A DNA stretch of 57,656 bases from Cryptosporangium aurantiacum (GTDB lineage: Bacteria; Actinomycetota; Actinomycetes; Mycobacteriales; Cryptosporangiaceae). The translations under genes were made by a program, and so were the position numbers. Where the stretch lies: positions 1 to 57,656 of the forward strand of contig NZ_FRCS01000030.1 of the NCBI RefSeq assembly GCF_900143005.1. The letters are read 5' to 3'. The notes beneath the pieces are model-generated. The model searched no databases and was not told the origin of the DNA. It saw only the letters and a program-made list of their open reading frames with translations. Positions 24,924-33,129 of the stretch are shown in pieces; the stretch's first letter is position 1; each line of letters starts with the position of its first letter.

Positions 24924-26401
24924 TAGTGGAGCCCCAACCAGATGGATTTGGTCTCGGTGTACTCCAAGAGGGCGTCGGGCCCGATCTCCCTCCCGAGGCC
25001 GCTGCTCTTCACCCCGCCGAAGGGCACGTTGTTGCTGAACGCCCGCCAGGTGTTGATCCAGACGACACCCGACTCCAGACGGCGCGAGAGCCGGTGCGCC
25101 CGCGAGAGGTCGTTCGTCCACAGCCCGGCGACCAGTCCGTACTGGGACTCGTTGGCGATGCGAACGGCGTCCTCCGCGTCCTCGAACCGGATAACCGCGC
25201 CCACCGGCCCGAAGATCTCCTCACGGCGGATCCGGGAGGCGGAGTCCGGGGTCGCGTAGAGCGTCGGCTCCACGAAGCGCCCCGTGCCGACGCCGTCGAT
25301 CTCGGGTCCGCGACGTCCACCGACGAGGAGTTCACACCCGTCGTCTTTGGCGAGGTCGAGGTAGTGCGTCACCTTCTCGTACTGGGGCCGCGAGGCGAGG
25401 GGACCGATGTCGGACGCGGTGTCGAGCGGGTCGCCGATCCGGATGTCGGCGACTCGCTGCCTAAGGAGCGCGACGACCTCGTCGTAGATCGGCGCCTGCA
25501 CCAGGAGGCGGGATCCGGCGTTGCACGCCTGACCGGCGCCCGCCACGATGCCCTTGACGAGAGAGTCCACGGCCAGATCCAGGTTCGCGTCGGCGAAGAC
25601 GATCTGCGCGCCCTTGCCTCCCAGCTCGAACGTGGTGCGCAGGAAGCGCGGCGCGACTCGCTGTGCGATCGCGGCGCCGGTGGCGGTCGAACCGGTGAAG
25701 GCGACCTTGTCGATACCCGGGTCGTCGACCAGCGCTTGGCCGGTGGCGCCGAAACCGGTCACCACGTTCACGACGCCTGCCGGGAGCCCGGCCTCCAGGC
25801 CGAGCCGTGCCAGCAGCAGTGTCGAAACCGGCGTCACCTCCGACGGTTTGATCACCATCGTGTTGCCCGCGGCCAGGGCCGGGAACAGCTTCCACCCGAG
25901 GAGTCCGAGCGGGTTGTTCCACGGAGTGATCGCCGCGACGACACCGATCGGCTGGCGCAGGGTCCAGGCCTCGTGGTTCGGAAACGCTGGCTCGATCACG
26001 TGCCCGACCGGTCCGAGCGCGAGCTGGGCGAAGTACTCCGCGGTTGCGGCGAGTGCGCCGCTCGCACCGCGCATCTCGGCGATCGTCTTGCCGTTCTCGT
26101 GCACCTGGGTCCGCGCCAACGCCTCGACGTTGTCGGTGATCGCGCGCCCCCACCGCGAGAGGATCGCCGCCCGCTCGTAGGCCGGCGTCTGGCTCCAGGT
26201 GGCGAAGGCTGCCCGCGCCGCGGCGACCGCGCGTGTCACGTCCGCGATGTCGGCCAGGGGCACGTGCCCCCACTCGACGTCGTCGTACGGATCGAAGCAC
26301 CGGAACGTCTCACCCGTGGTGGACTGCGTCCAGCTGTCTCCGATCAGCATGTCGTAGCGCTGCTCGGTGTTGAACTCGGGGAACCTGGTGGGGCTCATCA
26401 T
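24923..26401 (-). CDS. NAD(P)-dependent aldehyde dehydrogenase
   Basis: A 492-aa aldehyde dehydrogenase. It shows the cofactor segment ITPWNNPLGLLGWKLFPALAAGN, VAFTGSTATG, the general base Glu in FELGGKGAQ and the catalytic Cys in GQACNAGSR, ending with EEIFGPVGAVI and PFGGVKSSGLGRE. All catalytic residues are present. It overlaps the CoA-transferase gene upstream by four bases. It should oxidise an aldehyde, formed after P450 hydroxylation and SDR oxidation, to the acid used by the CoA-transferases. Confidence 0.92.
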   Translation of the reverse strand: MMSPTRFPEFNTEQRYDMLIGDSWTQSTTGETFRCFDPYDDVEWGHVPLADIADVTRAVAAARAAFATWSQTPAYERAAILSRWGRAITDNVEALARTQVHENGKTIAEMRGASGALAATAEYFAQLALGPVGHVIEPAFPNHEAWTLRQPIGVVAAITPWNNPLGLLGWKLFPALAAGNTMVIKPSEVTPVSTLLLARLGLEAGLPAGVVNVVTGFGATGQALVDDPGIDKVAFTGSTATGAAIAQRVAPRFLRTTFELGGKGAQIVFADANLDLAVDSLVKGIVAGAGQACNAGSRLLVQAPIYDEVVALLRQRVADIRIGDPLDTASDIGPLASRPQYEKVTHYLDLAKDDGCELLVGGRRGPEIDGVGTGRFVEPTLYATPDSASRIRREEIFGPVGAVIRFEDAEDAVRIANESQYGLVAGLWTNDLSRAHRLSRRLESGVVWINTWRAFSNNVPFGGVKSSGLGREIGPDALLEYTETKSIWLGLH

Positions 26402-27606
26402 TGACCTACCTGATCTGGGAAACGAACGCCCGCGATGCCGGGCTGGGATGCGGCGGGTAGTGCGAGCACGTCATCGGTGTGCTCACCCAGCCGGGGCGCA
26501 CGGCGGCGTACCTGCGCCGGAGTCCGGGAGAGCCTGGCGATGAAGCCCCGCTGGATCAACGAGTCCCCGGGAACGGTCTGGTAGAAGCCGAGAGACGCCA
26601 GCTGCGGGTCGTCCAGCACCTCGTCGGGGCGCTGGACGGGAGCCGCCGGCACCCCCGCCGCCTGCAGTTCCCGGGCCAACGCGTCCTTCGCACGCGACGC
26701 ACAGGCTCCTCCGACAAGATCGTCCAGCTCTGCGCGGTTGTGAGCCCTGGCGTCGGCGGTCGCGAAGCGTGGGTCCCGGGCCACCGCGTCGAGCCCGAGG
26801 ACCTCACAGAGCCCGGACCACTCGTCGTCCGACCGGACGGACAGCGCGAGCCAGTCGTCTTCGCCGGCCGTGCGGTAAACACCGTGCGGCGCGTGCCGAG
26901 GGTGTCGGTTGGAGTCGCTGCCCGACGGCAGGTCATCTCGGCTGGCGCGGACGATCTCGTGACCCAGGAGACTGGTCACCGCTTCGCGCTGGGAGTGGTC
27001 GACGTGAACGGCTTCGTTCGTGCGGTCGCGGAGCCGCAGGGCCGCCAGCGCCAGGCCCGGCGCGACGATGGAGACGAGCTGGTCCGGGTAGTTGACGTTG
27101 TTGCCGGTCCACATCGGGAGATCGGGCCCGTAGCCGGTGACCGACATCAGGCCCCCGATGGCCTCGAGCGTGGAGCCGAACGAGATGTAGTCCCGCTCGG
27201 GGCCCGTCGACCCCTGGCTGCTCAGCGAGAGCAGGACGATTCGTGGATTCGCGGCCTTCAGCTGTTCGAAGCCGACGCCCAGCCGCTCGAGCACCCCCCG
27301 GCGGAAGTTCTCCACCACGAGGTCCGCCTGGGCGACCAGTCGCAGGAACGCCGCGCGCCCCTCGTCGGTCTTGAGGTTGATCGCCACACCGAGCTTGCCG
27401 CGGTTGACGGCGTTGAAGGCGGGGCTGGCGTCGGGGTCGATCGATCCGGCTCCCGCCACCTGGGACCAGCTGCGGAAGGGGTCGGTGTACGTCGTCGATT
27501 CGACCTTGATGACCTCGGCTCCGAAGTCGGCCAGCACCTGCGACGATGCCGCCCCCGCCGTGATGATCCCGAGGTCGATGACCCGTAGACCTGCGAGCGG
27601 CATCAT
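26398..27606 (-). CDS. Family III CoA-transferase (probable catalytic subunit)
   Basis: A 402-aa CaiB/BaiF-type CoA-transferase. The N terminus GLRVIDLGIITAGAASSQVLADFGAEVIKVE is canonical, followed by VNRGKLGVAINLKTDEGR. An Asp in VNYPDQLVSIVAPG falls where the family's catalytic Asp is expected. It overlaps both neighbours by four bases, including the shorter CoA-transferase at 27603 that lacks this Asp. The pair may act as a heteromer, as BbsE and BbsF do in succinyl-CoA:benzylsuccinate CoA-transferase. Confidence 0.88.
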   Translation of the reverse strand: MMPLAGLRVIDLGIITAGAASSQVLADFGAEVIKVESTTYTDPFRSWSQVAGAGSIDPDASPAFNAVNRGKLGVAINLKTDEGRAAFLRLVAQADLVVENFRRGVLERLGVGFEQLKAANPRIVLLSLSSQGSTGPERDYISFGSTLEAIGGLMSVTGYGPDLPMWTGNNVNYPDQLVSIVAPGLALAALRLRDRTNEAVHVDHSQREAVTSLLGHEIVRASRDDLPSGSDSNRHPRHAPHGVYRTAGEDDWLALSVRSDDEWSGLCEVLGLDAVARDPRFATADARAHNRAELDDLVGGACASRAKDALARELQAAGVPAAPVQRPDEVLDDPQLASLGFYQTVPGDSLIQRGFIARLSRTPAQVRRRAPRLGEHTDDVLALPAASQPGIAGVRFPDQVGQ

Positions 27607-28604
27607 CGGCGTACTCCTCCGGTCGTCACGGCCTGGTAGGGGGCGGCGCTCCGGGCGCCGTTGAAGGTCACCGGCAGAGCAGGCTGGAGGCTTTCCGGCC
27701 CGGCGGAGTCCAGGGGCACGAGGAAGCCGCGCTGGCGATATTGCTCAGAACGCAGCAGGTCGGTCGGTGTGTAGATCGGTCCGGCCGGTACGCCGACCGC
27801 TTGGAGCCGGTGGTACAACTCGTCTCGCGTGAGTCCGGCGGACAGCTCGTTGATGACCTCGACCAGTTCCCGGGAATGGCGCACCCGCTCCGGATGGCCG
27901 GCGAACCGTGGATCGTCGAGACGTTCGGAGCCGAACACGCGAAGGATCGCCGGCCAGTCGGTCGCGCGGTAGTAGAAGCCGAACTGACCGTCGCTGCACT
28001 CGGTGATGATCGGCCCGGACCGATCGCCTCGAGTGAGCACGTTGCCGACCTGGTGATACATCCGGCCCTTCCACTCGATGTAGGCGGCGACCTCCAGCAG
28101 AGAGGTCTCGACCACTTGGCCGCGCCCGTCCTTGTCGCGCTGGTGCAGGGCGACCATGGCTCCGGTGAAGGCCGCTAGCCCGGCTGAGTACTCGATCTGG
28201 TGGCCACCGAGGGCCAGCGGCGCTTGGTCCGGCACGCCCACCAGTGACATCAGCCCCGAGCGCGCCTGAGCGAGGAAGTCGCCCCCCGGCAGCGTGGACT
28301 GCGGCCCCGTTCGGCCCTGGTCGGTCACGACGACCACGACGACGTGGTCAGGAAGCCCGCTCGGGACGTCGGACGCCAGGACGATGTCGTAGTCGCCGAG
28401 CGACCCGGTCGGCCGAGGGTCCGTCGACATACGTTTGCCGTCGTCCACGTAGTCGCGGACCGCGTTGTCGTAGTCGGCGAGCCGTGGCCCGTAGGCCGTC
28501 ACGTCAGCGCCGAGGCCGGCGAGGTACTTCCCGCAGAAGGCCAACGCGAGGGAGGAGTCGAGTTCCGCGACTGCCAGGCCTCCGAGCGGGCGGACGGCAG
28601 TCAT
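27603..28604 (-). CDS. Short family III CoA-transferase-like subunit
   Basis: A 333-aa CaiB/BaiF-fold protein, shorter than the usual ~400 aa. It begins PLGGLAVAELDSSLALAFCGKYLAGLGADVTAYG. Where the catalytic Asp should lie the sequence reads HQIEYSAGLAAFTG, with Ser instead, so it is probably not active alone. The 402-aa partner follows with a four-base overlap. It is the first gene of the operon and is divergent from tetR at 28772 across a 167-bp intergenic region. Confidence 0.82.
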   Translation of the reverse strand: MTAVRPLGGLAVAELDSSLALAFCGKYLAGLGADVTAYGPRLADYDNAVRDYVDDGKRMSTDPRPTGSLGDYDIVLASDVPSGLPDHVVVVVVTDQGRTGPQSTLPGGDFLAQARSGLMSLVGVPDQAPLALGGHQIEYSAGLAAFTGAMVALHQRDKDGRGQVVETSLLEVAAYIEWKGRMYHQVGNVLTRGDRSGPIITECSDGQFGFYYRATDWPAILRVFGSERLDDPRFAGHPERVRHSRELVEVINELSAGLTRDELYHRLQAVGVPAGPIYTPTDLLRSEQYRQRGFLVPLDSAGPESLQPALPVTFNGARSAAPYQAVTTGGVRR

Positions 28605-28697
28605 GACGTCACCGCGACATCAGGCATCGGCTGGGCGTCGGCACCGGCGCTCTCGCTACTCATCGGCGCTTCTCCTCGATTCGATCCGGACAATGAT

Positions 28698-28707
28698 CAA
28701 CTAGTTG
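28698..28707. promoter_or_regulatory. Operator palindrome CAACTAGTTG
   Basis: A perfect 10-bp palindrome between the divergent CoA-transferase operon and tetR (28772). The related sequence CAACTAGTCAGTTG lies in the promoter of the P450 operon at 36910. It is a likely binding site of the adjacent TetR protein. Confidence 0.55.
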
Positions 28708-28771
28708 GATGAGACATAGGTCTAGGTCACATGTGTGCGAGCGACCGCCTGGCCCGACGTAGGGTGCTGGC

Positions 28772-29386
28772 ATGTCCGCAGCTGTCCAGGCCTCTGACGC
28801 CACACCCGAGCGCATCCTTCAGGCCGCAATCACAGAACTCGCCGAGCACGGGTTCGCGGGCCTGCGAACCGATCGCGTCGTCGCGGCGGCCGGGTGCAAC
28901 AAGCAGCTTCTGTACTACTACTACGGGAGCAAGGCCGGCCTCCGTGACGCTGTTCTGGAGCGGATGGCGAGCGAGTCCGCTCCCCGTTGGGAGCAGCTCG
29001 AGGGGCTGGGCCTCGTGGACGCCGTGCGGGTGATCACGGAGACCATGGCGGCCGGCGAGCGACACTGGCGACGCGTACTGGCCTGGGAGGGCGCGGAGCA
29101 CGTGATCGGGGAGTCCGAGATCGTGCTCGAGGAACTGCGCACCAAGGCGTGGCAGCGGATGGTCCGCGTCTTCGAATCCGCGCAGGCCGACGGCACCCTG
29201 TCGGAGAGCGTCGATGCGAAGATCCTGGCCTTGCTGTTCAGCTTGATGACGATGGCGCCGGACACGCTGCCCCAGATCACCCGCATGGTCACGGGGCAGG
29301 AGGCCTCGGATCCGGCCTTTGTCGAAGGGCTCGTAGAGACCATCCGCTTCCTGGGGGCGAGCGTCGCGCAGGACGTCAGGTCCTGA
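28772..29386 (+). CDS. TetR family regulator of the catabolic island
   Basis: A 204-aa TetR-type regulator: PERILQAAITELAEHGFAGLRTDRVVAAAGCNKQLLYYYYGSK gives the helix-turn-helix, and the C-terminal domain includes WEGAEHVIGES. It is transcribed away from the CoA-transferase operon, and its stop abuts the stop of the SDR gene on the other strand (TGATCA at 29384-29389). Placed between the two large catabolic operons and near the CAACTAGTTG site, it is the best candidate repressor of both. Confidence 0.88.
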   Translation: MSAAVQASDATPERILQAAITELAEHGFAGLRTDRVVAAAGCNKQLLYYYYGSKAGLRDAVLERMASESAPRWEQLEGLGLVDAVRVITETMAAGERHWRRVLAWEGAEHVIGESEIVLEELRTKAWQRMVRVFESAQADGTLSESVDAKILALLFSLMTMAPDTLPQITRMVTGQEASDPAFVEGLVETIRFLGASVAQDVRS

Positions 29387-30139
29387 TCACGCCGGCCGCG
29401 TGTAGAGGCTCTTGCCACCACAGACATAGAGAACCTGCCCCGTCGTCGAAGCACCGGCCGGCCCGGCGAAGTAAGAGACTGCCCAGGCGACGTCTTCGGG
29501 TTTGCCGATGACGCCGGAGGGCTGAGCCGCGAGGAGTTTTGCCATCACTTCCGGCGTCTCGTTGCGGATGAGCGGAGTGTCGATGAGGCCGGGCGCGACG
29601 GCGTTCACGGTGATCCCGAATCGGGCCAGTTCGATGCCGAGCGATCGGGTGAGCGAGACCACGCCGCCCTTCGACGCCGAGTACGCGGATTGCCCGAACC
29701 ACCCCAGCCATGCCCGCGACGTGATGTTGACGATTCGGCCCGATCGCCGGTCGGCCATCACCCGGGCCGCCGCGCGCGAGCAGTTCATGACGCCCGTCAG
29801 GTTGACGGCGAGGGTGCGATTCCAGTCCTCGTCGCTCAGCTTCCTGATCCCGCTGTTGATGCTGATGCCGGCGTTGTTCACCAGGATGTCCAGCGGCCCG
29901 TGGCGTTCTTCGCCGACCGCTACCAACGCGTTGGCGGCATCGGCCGAGGTGACGTCGGCGACTGCGGCCGAGGCAGTGAGCCCCGCCGCGGTGAGCTCCG
30001 CCGCGGCGCGTTCGGCGCCCTCGGCGGACCGGTCGGCGATCGTGACGGCCGCGCCCTGCGCGGCCAGCTCGGTCGCGATGGCCAGACCGATGCCCTGGGC
30101 CGCGCCGGTGACGATGGCGGTCTTTCCCTTGAGCTTCAC
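29387..30139 (-). CDS. SDR dehydrogenase, catalytically complete (BbsD-like position)
   Basis: A 250-aa classical short-chain dehydrogenase. It has the cofactor motif TGAAQGIG (residues 11-18), NNAG (88-91) and the catalytic Ser141, Tyr153 and Lys157 (YSASK). Its C terminus TGQVLYVCGGKSLYT closely matches that of the degenerate SDR encoded nine bases upstream. Together they resemble the active and inactive subunits of BbsCD, the 2-(hydroxybenzyl)succinyl-CoA dehydrogenase. It probably oxidises a beta-hydroxyacyl-CoA to the ketone cleaved by the thiolase. Last gene of the P450 operon. Confidence 0.9.
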   Translation of the reverse strand: MKLKGKTAIVTGAAQGIGLAIATELAAQGAAVTIADRSAEGAERAAAELTAAGLTASAAVADVTSADAANALVAVGEERHGPLDILVNNAGISINSGIRKLSDEDWNRTLAVNLTGVMNCSRAAARVMADRRSGRIVNITSRAWLGWFGQSAYSASKGGVVSLTRSLGIELARFGITVNAVAPGLIDTPLIRNETPEVMAKLLAAQPSGVIGKPEDVAWAVSYFAGPAGASTTGQVLYVCGGKSLYTRPA

Positions 30140-30148
30140 GATTGCCCC

Positions 30149-30688
30149 TCAGACGCTCAGGCTCGACAGCAGGCTGGCTCCACCGCAGACGTAAAGCACC
30201 TGACCGGTCACATAGCTGCTGCGTGGGTCGGCGAGGAAGACAACGGTCGCGGCGACGTCCTCGACGGCGACGGGCGTGGGCAGCAGGCTGCGCACGTCCT
30301 CGACGGACGGGTCGAACGGCGCGACCAGGTTCACCCGCACCTGCGACGGCGCCAGCTCCAGCGCGAGGCTCCGGACCACCGAGGCGAGCGCCCCGGCGAC
30401 CGCTGCGGCCTCGGCACGCTTTCCGCTGCCTAGCTGGTCCCGACTACCCACGACGACGATCGCCCCGCCGCCGGCGTCGCCAGCCCGGAACGGCCATCGC
30501 CGTGCGCCGGCGAGCAACTCGGCAACGACGGTGTCGTTGACCTGCCCTCCGACGAGTCCCGCATCGACCACGACGGCATCGAATGGGCCGCTCTCGTCCG
30601 AAGCGACGTCCCACCCGGCGTCCCGCAGCTGGGCGAGAACGGTGTCGGTGAGACTCGTCGGAGCGGACCCGATGAAGACGACAGGCAC
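30149..30688 (-). CDS. SDR pseudoenzyme subunit (BbsC-like)
   Basis: A 179-aa SDR-fold protein that has lost its active parts. The N terminus (MPVVFIGSAPTSLTDTV) lacks the TGxxxGxG loop, there is no NNAG, and no YxxxK is found where AEAAAVAGALAS aligns. The later strand VRVNLVAPFDPS and the C terminus TGQVLYVCGGASLLSS are kept. It is not a broken gene: the frame is intact, closely packed and co-operonic with the complete SDR. I infer a structural subunit of a heteromeric dehydrogenase, as described for BbsC. Confidence 0.8.
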   Translation of the reverse strand: MPVVFIGSAPTSLTDTVLAQLRDAGWDVASDESGPFDAVVVDAGLVGGQVNDTVVAELLAGARRWPFRAGDAGGGAIVVVGSRDQLGSGKRAEAAAVAGALASVVRSLALELAPSQVRVNLVAPFDPSVEDVRSLLPTPVAVEDVAATVVFLADPRSSYVTGQVLYVCGGASLLSSLSV

Positions 30689-30689
30689 G

Positions 30690-31835
30690 TCACCCCTCCG
30701 CGGTCAGGATGTGGACGGAGCAGGCGCCGTTGTCGACGCCGAAGATCCCGCCACCGGTCGTGTGGGTCAACGCGACCTGGGCGTTCGGAACCTGGAGATC
30801 ACCGGCGGTTCCGATCAGCTGCCAGTAAGCCTCGGCGAGCTGCGTCACGCCGCTCGCGCCGACCGGGTGCCCGCGGGAGAGGAGTCCGCCGCTCGGGCTC
30901 ACCGCGACGCGGCCCCCGATGTTGAACTCTCCGTCCGCGACCGCCTGGTAGGCCTTGCCTCGCTCGGCGATGCCGAGTGCCTCGGCGTGCAGGAACTCCG
31001 CGATCGCGAACGCGTCGTGCAGCTCGACCAGGTCCAGGTCGGCCGGCGTGATGCCCGACATCTCGTAGGCCGCCGATGCTGTGCGGTCGGTGATGTCCGG
31101 CCAGGTCATGTCGCGGTACGACGTGTGGAACTGGCCCGATCGCACCACGCTGGCGCGGATCCTGGCCGTGGGCCGTCCCAGTTGCTTCGCGAAGGCTTCG
31201 CTGCACAGCAGCACCGCCGCGGCGCCGTCGCTGTTCGGGCAGCAGTGGAACAGGTTGAACGGATCGGCGACCGGACGCGATGCTTCGACCTCCTCCGCGG
31301 TGACCGCCTTGCGGAGGTGGGCGCGCGGGTTGAGAGCGCCGTTACCGCGGTTCTTCACCGCCACGTTGGTCAGGTCAGCGACCGTCGCTCCGGTCTCGAA
31401 CAGGTAGCGCTGCGCCCGCATGGCGTAGGTCGCCGGCATGACGACGCCCTGGTCGATCTCGATGTCGGCGGTGGTGAGCGGCAGGGTTCCGCCGCCGAAC
31501 GCGGACAGGTTCTCCACTCCGACGACCAGCACGCAGTCGTAGACGCCGGCGGCTATTCCCTGCCACGCGAGGTTGGCCGCCGATCCGCCGCTGGCGCAGG
31601 CGTTCTCGATGGTGAACACGGGCTGGCCGGAGACCCCGACCCGCTGCAGGATGCGCTGCGCGACGAGGGAGCCGCCGTACACGGAGCCGACGAAGCCGGC
31701 CTGAATCGCGTCCGGCGTGACTCCGGTGTCAGCGAGCAGCGTCGCCGCTGCCGACACGCCGAGGTCGGCGGCCGACAGCGTCTTGTGCTTGCCGAAGGGG
31801 TGCACGGCCGCCCCAGCGATGTAAACGTTCGTCAT
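30690..31835 (-). CDS. Acyl-CoA thiolase with intact catalytic Cys
   Basis: A 381-aa thiolase-superfamily protein. The nucleophile Cys80 sits in ENACASGG, His in LVELHDAFAIAEF and the C-terminal block in GGLLSRGHPVGASG. It should cleave a beta-ketoacyl-CoA with CoA. It overlaps the DUF35 gene upstream by four bases, matching BbsB-BbsA, where the thiolase needs a zinc-finger subunit. Contrast the Cys-less homologue at 21755 in the same island. Confidence 0.9.
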   Translation of the reverse strand: MTNVYIAGAAVHPFGKHKTLSAADLGVSAAATLLADTGVTPDAIQAGFVGSVYGGSLVAQRILQRVGVSGQPVFTIENACASGGSAANLAWQGIAAGVYDCVLVVGVENLSAFGGGTLPLTTADIEIDQGVVMPATYAMRAQRYLFETGATVADLTNVAVKNRGNGALNPRAHLRKAVTAEEVEASRPVADPFNLFHCCPNSDGAAAVLLCSEAFAKQLGRPTARIRASVVRSGQFHTSYRDMTWPDITDRTASAAYEMSGITPADLDLVELHDAFAIAEFLHAEALGIAERGKAYQAVADGEFNIGGRVAVSPSGGLLSRGHPVGASGVTQLAEAYWQLIGTAGDLQVPNAQVALTHTTGGGIFGVDNGACSVHILTAEG

Positions 31836-32257
31836 TTCCGATCACCTCCGGAGAGTGCGCGCGCCACGTAGGACACGAGCGGCGTCCCGTCCTTGTTGCC
31901 GATCTCGCCCACCGTCAGCGCAACGGGGGTGTCCGGCGTCAGCGCGGACTCCCCCTCGGTGTGGGCGAGCACCCGCACGCCATCGATGTCGACGTAGCTG
32001 AGGACATAAGGTGCGGGGAATCCGGGCGGGCCGACGCGGACGACCGTGGAGGCGTAGGCGATCCCGGTCGTGCCGCTGTCGACGTCGGTCAGGTTCGTTC
32101 CGGCGCACCGCGAGCAGATCGCGACGGGCGGGAACCAGCGGCTGGCGCAGTCCCGGCACTCGGTGATGCGCAGGTGCACCCCGTCGTCGTCGTGAGTGAA
32201 GTACTCGCCGGCGACGACCTTGGTCGCGACGCCGGTCGGGGCGGTTTCGTTGCCCAT
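31832..32257 (-). CDS. DUF35 zinc-ribbon/OB-fold subunit (BbsA-like)
   Basis: A 141-aa DUF35 protein with zinc ligands Cys34, Cys37, Cys48 and Cys51 and the OB-fold segment GIAYASTVVRVGPPGFPAPYVLSYV. ATG 32257 overlaps the hydratase stop by one base (TAATG), and its stop overlaps the thiolase start. The larger open frame to the left is a shadow of the hydratase gene. It is the obligate partner of the thiolase by position. Confidence 0.88.
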   Translation of the reverse strand: MGNETAPTGVATKVVAGEYFTHDDDGVHLRITECRDCASRWFPPVAICSRCAGTNLTDVDSGTTGIAYASTVVRVGPPGFPAPYVLSYVDIDGVRVLAHTEGESALTPDTPVALTVGEIGNKDGTPLVSYVARALSGGDRK

Positions 32258-33087
32258 TACTGTCCTCCGTACTTGGGGGCGCGTCGTTCGCCGAAGGCCC
32301 GGCGTCCTTCGGCTCGGTCCTCGGTATCGCGCAACAGACCCCACATCGCCTGCTCCATAGCGATCGCCTGGCTGAGCGGGAGCTCGTAGCTGCGCTGGGC
32401 GAGCTGGGTCATCGCCCGGACGGAGAGCGGGCCGTTCGCCGCGATCCGGTGCGCCAGTTCGAGTGCGGCGCCGAGCAGTTCGTCCGGCTCGTACACGTCG
32501 CTGACCAGGCCGACGCGATGCGCCTCGGCGGCGTCGATCCGATCGCCGGTCAGCACCATCTTCATCGCCACCGCCGGCGGGACGGCCCGGAGCAGGAGCG
32601 ATAGGCCGCCGACCGCCGGGAGGCTCGCCCAGCGAGCCTCCGGCAGGGAGAACGTCGCGTTGGTCGAGGCGATCCGCAAATCGCAGTTCAATGCGATCTC
32701 CAGACCGCCGCCCACGGCGTGACCGTTGATGGCGGCGATGAGCGGTTTGCCGACGCCGATCTCGTTGAGCGTGATGGCCCGGACGTAGCCGCCGTCGTGT
32801 GCACCGTGTTCCCACGGCCCGAGCAGCGCCTTCGCGAAAGGACTGCCTTCCGGCGGTGTGCGGCGCAGGTCGGACCCGGCGCAGAACGCACGGCTGCCGG
32901 CTCCGGTCACGATGGCGACGGCGAGCGAGTCGTCGTCGCGGAAGTCTTCGAGGGTGCGCCGCAGCAGAACCATCGACTCCGGGTCGAGGGAGTTGTGGAC
33001 GTCCTCCCGATCGAGACGCACGATCAAGATCGCGTCGTCTCGCTCCGTGCTGACACCCGGGCGCGGTGATGCGTCGATCTCCGACAT
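32257..33087 (-). CDS. Enoyl-CoA hydratase/isomerase
   Basis: A 276-aa crotonase-fold protein. The oxyanion-hole segments are AGSRAFCAGSDL and NGHAVGGGLEIALNCDLRIA, followed by ATFSLPEARWASLPAVGG, which carries the Glu region of the active site. It should hydrate an enoyl-CoA for the SDR pair. Its likely precursor-forming enzyme, an acyl-CoA dehydrogenase, is not encoded in the window. Confidence 0.88.
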   Translation of the reverse strand: MSEIDASPRPGVSTERDDAILIVRLDREDVHNSLDPESMVLLRRTLEDFRDDDSLAVAIVTGAGSRAFCAGSDLRRTPPEGSPFAKALLGPWEHGAHDGGYVRAITLNEIGVGKPLIAAINGHAVGGGLEIALNCDLRIASTNATFSLPEARWASLPAVGGLSLLLRAVPPAVAMKMVLTGDRIDAAEAHRVGLVSDVYEPDELLGAALELAHRIAANGPLSVRAMTQLAQRSYELPLSQAIAMEQAMWGLLRDTEDRAEGRRAFGERRAPKYGGQ

Positions 33088-33129
33088 CAGATGTCTCCCT
33101 TCTTGCTGGTGCGGCCGATGAGCCGCGGG

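Noticed and set aside
24902-26404. 500-aa plus-strand frame
   Set aside because: It is the antisense shadow of the aldehyde dehydrogenase, whose catalytic residues are all present on the minus strand.
30149-30688. Reading the short SDR as a pseudogene
   Set aside because: The frame is intact and closely packed between neighbours, and the C terminus is conserved with the active SDR. A structural subunit explains it better.
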